64,000 nt of DNA, from positions 186,001-250,000 of the forward strand of contig NZ_JAFCLN010000004.1 in assembly GCF_018129385.1 (NCBI RefSeq). Reading direction: 5' to 3'. The notes under the pieces are model-generated. The model was not told the origin of the DNA. It saw only the letters and a program-made list of their open reading frames with translations, and made no database searches. Both the position numbers and the translations under genes were made by a program. Of this stretch, positions 44,926 to 52,769 are shown piece by piece. This stretch comes from Bradyrhizobium lablabi. Lineage in GTDB: Bacteria; Pseudomonadota; Alphaproteobacteria; Rhizobiales; Xanthobacteraceae. Position 1 is the stretch's first letter, and every line of letters begins with the position of its first letter.

Positions 44926-45948
44926 ATGAAAATCTGTATCTACGGCGCCGGCGCGATCGGCGGCTATCTCGGTGTGCAGCTTGCGCGCGCCGGCGTGGAC
45001 GTGAGCCTGGTGGCGCGTGGCGCGCATCTGGCCGCCATGAAGGCCAACGGCCTGAAACTCCTGATCGGCGACGAGGAGCGCGTGGCGCATCCGCGCTGCA
45101 CCGATAATCCCGCCGAGCTCGGCGTGCAGGACTTTGTCGTCATCTGCCTGAAGGCGCATTCGATCACCGGCGTGCTCGACCAGATGCAGCCGCTGCTCGG
45201 GCCGCACACACGCGTCGTCACCGCCGTCAACGGCATCCCCTACTGGTATTTCCACAAGCACGGCGGCGCCTATGAGAATTCGATGCTGGAAAGCATCGAT
45301 CCCGGCGGCCGGCAGTGGCGCGAACTCGGCGCCCATCGCGCGATCGGCTGCATCGTCTATCCCGCAACCGAGATCGAGGCGCCCGGAATCATCCGTCATG
45401 TCTATGGCGACCGCTTTCCGCTCGGCGAACCCTCGGGCGAAACGACCGACGACGTGCAACGCTTGTCGGAAATTTTCACCAGGGCCGGCATGCAGGCCCC
45501 TGTCCTCGACCGCATCCGCGACGAGATTTGGCTAAAGCTGTGGGGCAATGTCTGCCTCAACCCGGTCAGCGCCCTCACCCACGCGACGCTCGACGTGATC
45601 TGCTCCGATCCGGCCACGCGCGCGCTGTCGAAGGCGATCATGCTGGAGGCCCAGTCGATCGCGGAGACTTTTGGCGTCAAGTTCCGCGTCGACGTCGAGC
45701 GCCGCATCGAGGGCGCGCGCAAGGTCGGCGCGCACAAGACCTCGATGCTGCAGGATCTGGAACGCGGCCGTCCGATGGAAATCGATCCGCTGGTGACCGT
45801 GGTGCAGGAGATGGGTCGCCTGACCGGCATCCCGACGCCTGCGCTCGACACGGTGCTGGCGCTGGTCGCGCAGCGCGCCAAGATCGCCGGGTTGTATGAC
45901 GGCACGGTTCGTCCCGCCACTCAAACGCAAGCGCCCGCTTTCGCATGA
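44926..45948 (+). CDS. Ketopantoate reductase family protein (PanE/ApbA-like)
   Basis: 340 residues. The NADP-binding start MKICIYGAGAIGGYLGVQLA is followed by VICLKAHSITGVLDQMQPLL with the conserved Lys, the NGIPYW segment with the conserved Asn, and a C-terminal helical domain with KLWGNVCLNPVSALTHATLD (Lys, Asn) and KTSMLQDLERGRPMEIDPLV (Ser, Asp). It reduces a 2-oxo acid. True PanE makes pantoate for CoA synthesis; many paralogues in catabolic loci have other substrates. It overlaps the FAH gene by four bases (ATGA), so the two act together, which argues for a catabolic role rather than vitamin synthesis. Confidence 0.9.
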   Translation: MKICIYGAGAIGGYLGVQLARAGVDVSLVARGAHLAAMKANGLKLLIGDEERVAHPRCTDNPAELGVQDFVVICLKAHSITGVLDQMQPLLGPHTRVVTAVNGIPYWYFHKHGGAYENSMLESIDPGGRQWRELGAHRAIGCIVYPATEIEAPGIIRHVYGDRFPLGEPSGETTDDVQRLSEIFTRAGMQAPVLDRIRDEIWLKLWGNVCLNPVSALTHATLDVICSDPATRALSKAIMLEAQSIAETFGVKFRVDVERRIEGARKVGAHKTSMLQDLERGRPMEIDPLVTVVQEMGRLTGIPTPALDTVLALVAQRAKIAGLYDGTVRPATQTQAPAFA

Positions 45949-46718
45949 CCGCCTGGGTACGTTTCCAACATCATGGCGAGAGCGGCTTTGGCACGCTCAC
46001 GCCATCGGGCATCGCCGTATATGACGGCGAAATGTTCGGCGCTGCTACGCCGATGGGCCGGACGCTGGCACTCGAGGATGTCGAGTTGCTGGCGCCGACC
46101 GAGCCGAGCAAGATCGTCGCGCTGTGGAATAATTTTCACGCGCTGGCCGCCAAACTCAATCAGCCGGAACCGCCGGAGCCGCTGTATCTCCTCAAGGCCA
46201 CCACGACGGTCGCCGCACCAGGCGCCGTGATCCGGCGCCCCGCCTCCTACAATGGCAAGACCACCTATGAAGGCGAGCTCGGCATCGTCATCGGCAAGAC
46301 CTGCAGCGAAGTCTCTCCCGGCGAGGCCGACGACTTCATCTTCGGCTATACCTGCGTCAACGATATCACCGCCAACGATATCCTCACCCGCGATCCCACT
46401 TTCGCGCAGTGGGCGCGCTCCAAGGGCATCGACGGCTACGGGCCGTTCGGCCCGGTCATCGTTTCCGGCATCGATCCCGCAAAGCTGGTGGTGCGCACCA
46501 TCCTCAACGGTGTGGAGCGCCAGAACTACCCGATCTCGGACATGATCTTTTCCGCGCAAGAGCTCGTCAGCCTGATCTCGCGTGACATGACGCTGTTGCC
46601 GGGCGACCTGATCGCCTGCGGCACCTCGATCGGCGTCGGCGTCATGAAGGAGCCGGTCAACACGATAACGGTCGCCATCGACGGCATCGGCGAATTGACC
46701 AACGAGTTCCGGCAATAG
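45945..46718 (+). CDS. Fumarylacetoacetate hydrolase (FAH) family protein
   Basis: 257 residues, a complete C-terminal FAH domain. The metal-binding carboxylates are in YEGELGIVIGKTCSEV and GYTCVNDITANDILTRDPTF; WARSKGIDGYGPFGPVIVSG and LPGDLIACGTSIGVGVMKEP are the usual signature blocks. The family hydrolyses or isomerises 3-oxo acid derivatives with Mg/Mn. It begins at ATG 45945 inside the end of the reductase gene (ATGA overlap). The substrate is unknown; with the reductase it may treat an acylpyruvate or another oxo acid. Confidence 0.92.
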   Translation: MTAWVRFQHHGESGFGTLTPSGIAVYDGEMFGAATPMGRTLALEDVELLAPTEPSKIVALWNNFHALAAKLNQPEPPEPLYLLKATTTVAAPGAVIRRPASYNGKTTYEGELGIVIGKTCSEVSPGEADDFIFGYTCVNDITANDILTRDPTFAQWARSKGIDGYGPFGPVIVSGIDPAKLVVRTILNGVERQNYPISDMIFSAQELVSLISRDMTLLPGDLIACGTSIGVGVMKEPVNTITVAIDGIGELTNEFRQ

Positions 46719-46869
46719 GCGGCCCGCCGCGCTTGCAGCAAAAGTTCGGGGCGGTCGCGCGTTTAACATGCAGTTAATACTTTTGCGCAAAGGATAAAGA
46801 ACCAGCGCAACATTGTTAGATCGCCGCAAGAAGTGCGGGCGGAACTCAGGCTCCTGATGAGGGATTCGC

Positions 46870-47472
46870 ATGAGAACGCTAGTCGTTGGTACTCTAGCTG
46901 TGACCCTGGTTGGCTGTAGCTGCCTTTTACCGCCACAAGAAAACGCGGACATATGCACGGACCCGAGCGGTTTCGGCTGTTTCAACAGGACGGCGGCCAG
47001 TCGGCCGATTGAACCGACGCCGGCGTCAACAAGAACCAGCTCCGCGACAACAAGAGCCAGGCCCGCCGTTGCGGCGAAGGCGGAAGAGCCGTCGACTGCC
47101 CGTGTCCGCGACAAGCCCCAGCTCGCTGCAAAACAAACAAAGCCCGCCGTGGTCGAAGCGAAAGCCGAGACTCCGGCATCAGCTCGACCCGCCGAGGATC
47201 CGGTCATTATCAAGGCGAAGACCACGATTGCCGCAAAGCTGGAAGACCCAACGTCTGCGGAGTTCGTTGAGATGAATCGGGCCATCCGCAAGAATACGCT
47301 CGGAAAGTCCGTCGACACGATTTGCGGCCTCGTCAAAGGAAAGAAAGCGTCAGGCGAAGATACCGGAGACAGGCCATTTCTGTATCTCGTCAAGGACGAC
47401 GATGCATACGTCGTCGATGGCTCCGCGAATTCGGCGGCGGCGAGCGCGTATCGCAATATTTGCAGCAGCTAA
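46870..47472 (+). CDS. Putative lipoprotein, 200 aa
   Basis: MRTLVVGTLAVTLVGCSCLL is a lipoprotein signal with lipobox LVGC (Cys16). An Ala/Pro/Thr/Lys-rich linker (~40-105) leads to a C-terminal domain with IIKAKTTIAAKLEDPTSAEF, DTICGLVKGKKASGEDTGDR and PFLYLVKDDDAYVVDGS. The C-terminal module resembles small bacterial domains that start with a helix and the phrase DPTSAEF, and two Cys could form a disulfide. GAGGGA precedes ATG 46870. Function unknown; probably envelope-anchored. It precedes the second orphan LuxR regulator by about 190 bases on the same strand. Confidence 0.8.
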   Translation: MRTLVVGTLAVTLVGCSCLLPPQENADICTDPSGFGCFNRTAASRPIEPTPASTRTSSATTRARPAVAAKAEEPSTARVRDKPQLAAKQTKPAVVEAKAETPASARPAEDPVIIKAKTTIAAKLEDPTSAEFVEMNRAIRKNTLGKSVDTICGLVKGKKASGEDTGDRPFLYLVKDDDAYVVDGSANSAAASAYRNICSS

Positions 47473-47665
47473 CCCGGCACGACGGAACCGCTGCCAGGAT
47501 CCGCTGCAACAGACCAGAAGGTCCCTCGACGACGTTCCTGCGAACGAATTTGAAAGTCGGAAGCACGTCGCGATCAGCAGCAATTCGCTGTGACAGACTT
47601 CGCTCTATGGAAATGGAAATCAAACTGGTGGGGTGACTGAGCTATTCTCTGAATTCGGGGATATC

Positions 47666-48460
47666 ATGGACGATTTTACCAATACCGCAGAACCAGGCCA
47701 AGCATCACAGAACCTGAGATCACAGAAACCACCGGTTCTCGTGATCATCGAGCAACATGTCCTGGCGCGCACCTGCATCATCAATATCCTCAAGAGAGAA
47801 CTCACCGGGTTCGAAATCGTCGAGATGGCAACGACGAGTGGTCTGAGCTGGTTCTCGGGCAGGGATATCCGCCTGATCGCGCTGAATGTCGGAGACAAGG
47901 AGATCACCGACCCTGTGATTGAGGTCAGTCTCGCGTTTCTCGCAGAATTCTGTCCGAAAGCGTCCGTTGCCCTGCTATCAAACCGTGACGACGAGCCGAC
48001 GATTTCAGCCGCGATGCGGCGGGGGGTCCGTGGCTTTTTCCCGAAATCGATTCCGGTCGAAGTAGCGATCGCCGGATTGCGCCTGGTTCTTGCCGGTGGG
48101 GTCTACCGACCCTTGCCGATCGTTGGGCAAAACGGTTCATCGAGTCCCAAGACGCTTTCGGAACACCTCGACGTTGCCGAAGTATCCGAAATCCACGAAG
48201 GCAACGGCGCAACGACGCCTGCGCCGGAGCGGACGATGGTCGACCTTACGCCACGCGAACAACACGTGCTCGACGCGCTGAAGCTCGGTCTACCCAACAA
48301 ATTGATTGCTGTCAGGCTCAACCTTTCGGAAAACACCGTAAAAATGCATATCCGGCGCATCATGCGAAAATGTTCCGCGCGCAACCGCACCGAGGCGGTG
48401 ATTCGCTGGAGCCGACGCACTAACGGTCATGCGCCACCCGCACGAGTGCCGTCATCTTGA
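47666..48460 (+). CDS. Second orphan LuxR/NarL-type regulator with degenerate receiver
   Basis: 264 residues from ATG 47666 (GGGG upstream; GTG 47633 would add 11 residues). The receiver-like domain (~25-145) starts VLVIIEQHVLARTCIINILK; the acidic pair is Glu-Gln and the phospho-acceptor position is Asn in RLIALNVGDKEITD, so phosphotransfer is unlikely. The GerE helix-turn-helix (~195-255) has LTPREQHVLDALKLGLPNKL and SENTVKMHIRRIMRKCSARN. It is a close architectural relative of the regulator at 3432-4370. It converges on the type I secretion operon (44 bases between stops), making that operon a candidate target. Confidence 0.85.
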   Translation: MDDFTNTAEPGQASQNLRSQKPPVLVIIEQHVLARTCIINILKRELTGFEIVEMATTSGLSWFSGRDIRLIALNVGDKEITDPVIEVSLAFLAEFCPKASVALLSNRDDEPTISAAMRRGVRGFFPKSIPVEVAIAGLRLVLAGGVYRPLPIVGQNGSSSPKTLSEHLDVAEVSEIHEGNGATTPAPERTMVDLTPREQHVLDALKLGLPNKLIAVRLNLSENTVKMHIRRIMRKCSARNRTEAVIRWSRRTNGHAPPARVPSS

Positions 48461-48503
48461 GGTTGTCTGCGCTCGCCGGGCAGGTCTTCGTTCGAAACGC
48501 GCG

Positions 48504-50063
48504 CTAATCCTCGCGGAACGCACTGTTGAAGCTGTCGAGCAGAGGGCTGAGGGCGTAGAGCGCCACTGTCCCGCGACCAGTCTTGATGAACACCTGGGCC
48601 GGCATTCCCGGAACTATCTGGACTCCATGGATGCCGGCGACCGCCGTATCCTGCACGCGGATCTTCGCTGCGTAATAAGGTTGATCCGTGCGCTTGTCGA
48701 CCAGACGGTCGGCAGAAACATGCATCACAATCCCGCGGCGCGGCGGTACCCGGCGTTGATTGTAGGGCAGAAGATTCACATCGGCGCTCAGTCCGGGACG
48801 AACCACATCGATGTCCTCGGGCCTGACGCGTGCAATCACGATGAGCCGATCATGCCGGGGCACCAGATCCACGAGAGGTGCGCCAGCGCCGATCACGCCG
48901 CCTGGTGTATGAATCCTCAGATCGGTTACCACGCCGTCCTCAGGCGCCTTGACCACCGTTCGTGAGAGTTGGTCCTCGGCCGCCTGTAGTCGCTCGCGCA
49001 ACTGAAAAATCTGGTTTTGTACCTCGCGCAGCGACTGCGCGATCTCGTTTTGACGGTCATTCTCCAGTTTGAGGAGAAGTGCCTGGGATTCGTTGATGAC
49101 CTGCCCGGCGCGCGAGATCTGCGCGACGATCTCGCCCCGCCGTCCCTCGATGTCGGCGATTTCTCGCTCGAGGTTGAGAAGCCGCGGGCGCCGCTCAAGC
49201 CCTTTGTTGACGAGCATGGCGACGGTCGCAGCTTCGTCGCGAACGATTTCGATGCGCCTCGATGCTGCGCTTTCCTGCGCCTGGAGACCTTCGATCTCCT
49301 TTTCCACCTGCGACCTTTTTTCCCGGTTCACGGCCGCTTGCGATTGAAAGACCTGCCGGCGCGTTTCGAAGATGGCTAGCTGGCCGGCAAGAATATCCGT
49401 GACCGATCGATTGGCGCGCTGTGCCGTCTCCAGCCTCGCCGGAAACGACACCCGCTCTTCTCCGTGCTGTTCCGCCTGTAGCCGCGCTTCTCGCGCCATC
49501 GCCTCCCACAACTGGCCCTGGAGGCTCTGGGCTTCGGCACGGGCCTTGGTATCCTCCAGCACGATCAGTGTTTGTCCCGTGCGGACAACGTCGCCGTCCG
49601 CGACCAGAATTTCCCTGATGATGCCACCCTCGAGGTGTTGAATCGTCTTGCGGCTCGACTCGGATTCGACGGTGCCGACAGCGATGGCGGCGCTCTCGAG
49701 GGGGGCATAGGTTGACCAGGCGCCGAGACCAACGACAAAGCCGAAAACCAGCAGATTTCCGGTCCAGGTGACACCGCGAAGCCGGTCGCGGAGCGCCGGC
49801 GGTGCCGATCTCAACCACCGTGGGGCCTCCCAAACCTCTGCGTGAGCGAACGCAATTTTCACACGATCCCAGCCTCTTTGGGCAATGAGATCAAAATGCC
49901 TGGTGTGAATCCAGATGATACGGCGCCACCGATCGCAGAACGCCGGCGCCCCCAATCTCAACCATCGTGAAGCCTTCCGAATCCAGATCCGGGCGAATGC
50001 AATTTTCATGCGATCCCGTTCCCTTCGGGCAAAGCGATAGGGAGAAGGCGTGCCGCCACTCAT
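48504..50063 (-). CDS. Type I secretion membrane-fusion protein (HlyD family)
   Basis: 519 residues from ATG 50063, which overlaps the stop of the ATPase gene (ATGA). After a cytoplasmic N-terminus comes one membrane helix (~103-120), a barrel-sandwich half (IQHLEGGIIREILVADGDVV), a long coiled coil (~200-375), the second half and the C-terminal beta domain (GMPAQVFIKTGRGTVALYAL). This is the PrtE/HlyD layout linking the ABC exporter to an outer-membrane TolC-type channel, which is not in the window. The N-terminus is odd: residues 17-52 and 66-101 are a tandem duplication (DRMKIAFARIW / DRVKIAFAHAEVW; RWLRLGAPAFCDRWRR / RWLRSAPPALRDRLRG), extending the cytoplasmic part by about 49 residues. 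Confidence 0.93.
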   Translation of the reverse strand: MSGGTPSPYRFARRERDRMKIAFARIWIRKASRWLRLGAPAFCDRWRRIIWIHTRHFDLIAQRGWDRVKIAFAHAEVWEAPRWLRSAPPALRDRLRGVTWTGNLLVFGFVVGLGAWSTYAPLESAAIAVGTVESESSRKTIQHLEGGIIREILVADGDVVRTGQTLIVLEDTKARAEAQSLQGQLWEAMAREARLQAEQHGEERVSFPARLETAQRANRSVTDILAGQLAIFETRRQVFQSQAAVNREKRSQVEKEIEGLQAQESAASRRIEIVRDEAATVAMLVNKGLERRPRLLNLEREIADIEGRRGEIVAQISRAGQVINESQALLLKLENDRQNEIAQSLREVQNQIFQLRERLQAAEDQLSRTVVKAPEDGVVTDLRIHTPGGVIGAGAPLVDLVPRHDRLIVIARVRPEDIDVVRPGLSADVNLLPYNQRRVPPRRGIVMHVSADRLVDKRTDQPYYAAKIRVQDTAVAGIHGVQIVPGMPAQVFIKTGRGTVALYALSPLLDSFNSAFRED

Positions 50064-51850
50064 GGCGAGATCGGTTGCGGCGAGGCGCCAAGGCTGCCTT
50101 CGCTGTTCTGGTCCGAACGACCACACACCGGTTCGCGCGAAGCAACTTGCGCGCGGGCCAAACACCTCTCGAAAACTTCCCTGCTCTCGCCGAAAGCCGT
50201 AACCGCGCCGTCCTGCATGATGGCGATCTTGTCCGTTACGCCGAGGATCCCGATCCGGTGAGTAATGATGATGACGGTGATATTGGCCGCCTTCAGCCAT
50301 TCAATGGCGTCGAAAAGCATGCGCTCGCCGAGCGCGTCGAGGCTGGAGTTCGGCTCGTCGAGGACCACGAGGTGCGGGTCGCCAAAGAACGCCCGTGCAA
50401 GGCCGAGCCGCTGGCGAAGCCCGCGCGGCAGATTGGCGCCTCCGCCAACGACGACCGTATCGTATCCCTGCGGCAGCCGGACGATCGTCTCGTGAATGCC
50501 GGCCAGCTTCGCCGCTTCAATGACCTTCTGCAAATCGGCGTCGTCCAGCCGTGCAATGATGTCCTTTATGGTTTCCCCGAAGAGATCGATATCCTGCGGC
50601 AGATATCCAACGCGCCGGCATTCGCCCGAATCCCGGATGGCTGAAATGTCGACACCATCGAGCAGGATAGAGCCTGCCGTTGGAGCGGAGATCGCAGTGA
50701 TGACCTTGCCAAGCATGGATTTGCCTGAGCCGGATGGACCGATAATGCCCAGGCATTCACCGGGCGCGAGACGGAACGACACATCCTTCAGGAACATGTG
50801 GCTCGATCCCGGCAGTACGGCGCCGACATTGCTGACGATAAGATCGCCCCTTGGCCGGTCCGGGACGGCCTTGACGTACCTGACCGGGGTGACAGCGGAC
50901 AGGATGTCGTTGAGCCGGCGGCAGGCGGCGAGAGCCATCGCGAATGCTTTCCAGCCCACGATCGCCCCTTCAATAGGCGCGAGCGCGCGTCCGAACAGCA
51001 AGCTCGTGGCAAAGATGATGGCGGGACTTCTGCTCTGTTCCAGGACAAGCCAGGCGGCAGCCCCCATGATCAGCACCTGCGCCAGCGCCCGCGCCGGTTT
51101 GGAAATCATCATGATGGTCTCGTGGCGGCGCTGGACCGTCCCTTGCTCGCTCCTCGCGTCCTGCGCAGCCTGGCCGATCAGGCGCGCGGCAGCGTCGAGC
51201 ATTCCCATGGCCCTGATCACGTGAAGGTTTCCGATGGTCATGCCGAACCATCCCTGGCTCCTCGTTAGCGCGGCCGCCGACCGCGCCCGCGGGCCTTCCG
51301 TGAGCCAATCACCGGCAAGCCCCAGTCCGAGCAGGAAAAGCGCACTGAGCGCACCTATCGCTCCCAGCAAGGGATGTACGAGGAAAAGAACGCCAAGGAA
51401 GAGCGGCGTCCAGAGCGCGTCAAACAGGGTTGAACAGGCCCCGGACTGAGCGAACTGACGCAGGGCCGTGAGGTCGCGATAGGCCTCCGACGCCCGCACC
51501 CGATCGGCTTCATAGGCATATTTGAAGCTCGCCGAGAGCGCTGCCGGATGGAGTTCTTCTTCAAGCCACTCGCCCATGCGGCCCAAAGCAGCGCGGCGCA
51601 GTGCATCAAGCACGCCGCCGACCACGACGGCAAAAGCAACGATGAGCGTCAGCATCAGCAGCGTATCGCCGCTGCGGCTCGACAGCACGCGATCATAGAT
51701 CTGAAGCAGATAGATGGAAGGCGCGAGCAGAAGAAGATTGTAGCTACAGCTATACGCGAAAACGAGTCCGAACGATCCCGCGCAAGCCCGCAAGGCTGCC
51801 TTCAGCGGCGTTCGCGGTGGTGACATCGTTTGCAGGCGAAGCGGTGGCAT
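50060..51850 (-). CDS. Type I secretion ABC transporter (permease-ATPase, PrtD type)
   Basis: 596 residues from ATG 51850 (GGGAA upstream; GTG/TTG starts further up are possible). Six membrane helices fill ~15-300 (IYLLQIYDRVLSSRSGDTLL is typical of PrtD-type exporters), then the ATPase: Walker A GPSGSGKSMLGK, Q-loop YLPQDIDLF, Walker B LVVLDEPNSSLD, H-loop IIITHRIGIL. The ABC signature is unusual: NLPRGLRQRLGLARAF instead of LSGGQRQR, losing both serine and the second glycine. No C39 peptidase domain, so substrates are expected to carry C-terminal uncleaved signals. It is followed by the adaptor with a 4-base overlap and preceded by two repeat-protein genes, the likely cargo. Confidence 0.93.
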   Translation of the reverse strand: MPPLRLQTMSPPRTPLKAALRACAGSFGLVFAYSCSYNLLLLAPSIYLLQIYDRVLSSRSGDTLLMLTLIVAFAVVVGGVLDALRRAALGRMGEWLEEELHPAALSASFKYAYEADRVRASEAYRDLTALRQFAQSGACSTLFDALWTPLFLGVLFLVHPLLGAIGALSALFLLGLGLAGDWLTEGPRARSAAALTRSQGWFGMTIGNLHVIRAMGMLDAAARLIGQAAQDARSEQGTVQRRHETIMMISKPARALAQVLIMGAAAWLVLEQSRSPAIIFATSLLFGRALAPIEGAIVGWKAFAMALAACRRLNDILSAVTPVRYVKAVPDRPRGDLIVSNVGAVLPGSSHMFLKDVSFRLAPGECLGIIGPSGSGKSMLGKVITAISAPTAGSILLDGVDISAIRDSGECRRVGYLPQDIDLFGETIKDIIARLDDADLQKVIEAAKLAGIHETIVRLPQGYDTVVVGGGANLPRGLRQRLGLARAFFGDPHLVVLDEPNSSLDALGERMLFDAIEWLKAANITVIIITHRIGILGVTDKIAIMQDGAVTAFGESREVFERCLARAQVASREPVCGRSDQNSEGSLGASPQPISP

Positions 51851-51918
51851 TGCGTTCCCGCCAGATATCTGAAGTCCGATCCTTCCCGTCCCGTTGTTCG
51901 CCGACTTCGCCGGCAAAG

Positions 51919-51949
51919 TGAGAACCGGCAGCCCCCGGCCGCCGGTTCT
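51919..51949 (-). terminator. Hairpin between the substrate gene and the exporter genes
   Basis: GAGAACCGGC and GCCGGTTCTC form a perfect 10-bp stem (11-base loop) between the stop at 51969 and the ATPase start at 51850. The following minus-strand sequence (ACTTTG) has few T. It looks like a leaky terminator or 3' stabiliser that would give more substrate than exporter mRNA. Confidence 0.6.
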
Positions 51950-51968
51950 CTACTCTCGGAGGCGTCGA

Positions 51969-52478
51969 TCAGCCGTGCCCCATGCCTGAATCGTCGATAT
52001 AGTAGGTCTCGTGACTGTTGAGCGAGTCGCTCAGGATATTGACGTCAACGTCGCCGCCTTTCGCGGTGTTGTGGTCTCCGCCATTGCCGCCGACGCCGGC
52101 CCACACGTTCTGGCTCATGTCGGCCTTGAGATAGTTCTTCTGATAGGCCGACGTATCGGCGTCCACATAGGACTTGTTGTGGCCGCTGTCCGAGTCCTGG
52201 TCGCCATTCGATACGGCCTTTCCACCCTCTGCCTTGGAATACTTCTCCGCCTTCGCATTCGCGCCGCCGGCGTCCCAATAGGCCTTCTGATGAACCTGAT
52301 CGCCGGTCTTGACGTCGACGTCGGCGCCATCAGCCTTGTTGTAGGGGTTGAATTCGATACTGGGCTTGCTGGTGATGTCTCCCTTGTTGACGCCGTCTCC
52401 GCCGTTTCCTGCGCTGTTGCCGCCGGTCGAAATCTTGAGCGCGATCGTGTCGGAAGGAAATGCCTTTGCCTTTGTCAT
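51969..52478 (-). CDS. Gly/Asp-rich repeat protein, probable type I secretion substrate
   Basis: 169 residues from ATG 52478 (GGGAG upstream). No Sec signal. It contains a single, expanded copy of the unit found four times in the next gene upstream: opening STGGNSAGNGGDG (~17-29), FNPYNKADG (~43-51), and closing AGVGGNGGDHNTAKGGDVDV (~127-146), with a Lys/Tyr/Asp-rich insertion between (KAYWDAGGANAKAEKYSKAE). The C-terminal ~25 residues (LNSHETYYIDDSGMGHG at the end) may hold an export signal. Gene position directly before the exporter is typical of type I substrates. Not classical RTX: the GGxGxDxUx nonapeptide is absent. Confidence 0.8.
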   Translation of the reverse strand: MTKAKAFPSDTIALKISTGGNSAGNGGDGVNKGDITSKPSIEFNPYNKADGADVDVKTGDQVHQKAYWDAGGANAKAEKYSKAEGGKAVSNGDQDSDSGHNKSYVDADTSAYQKNYLKADMSQNVWAGVGGNGGDHNTAKGGDVDVNILSDSLNSHETYYIDDSGMGHG

Positions 52479-52670
52479 GTCAGTCTCCCTGAGCTGGTTT
52501 GCACACTGTGCGTCCCAATGTGGACAGCAACGATTTTGGATTTCGATGCCGGATCGATCTAGCTGCCAAAGCTGATGCCATCCTTTGCGTACGGTGTACG
52601 CCTGAAATGCTGCCGCTCTCGCCGCCGGGATCTGGCGAACGCCAATGCCGCCAGCGCGTTTTCAAGCGAA

Positions 52671-52702
52671 AACCCACCCCGGGGCCTGGTCCGGGGTGGG
52701 TT
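52671..52702 (-). terminator. Probable terminator after the 399-residue repeat-protein gene
   Basis: AACCCACCCCGG pairs perfectly with CCGGGGTGGGTT over an 8-base loop, about 70 bases after the stop at 52770; on the minus strand TTTTCGCTT follows. It separates the two repeat-protein genes. Confidence 0.65.
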
Positions 52703-52769
52703 CGGTCAAGAAAACGCGTCAAACAAGAGTCCGAAGGCCTCGCTTCGATTCTATCGAGACGGAAAAGCG

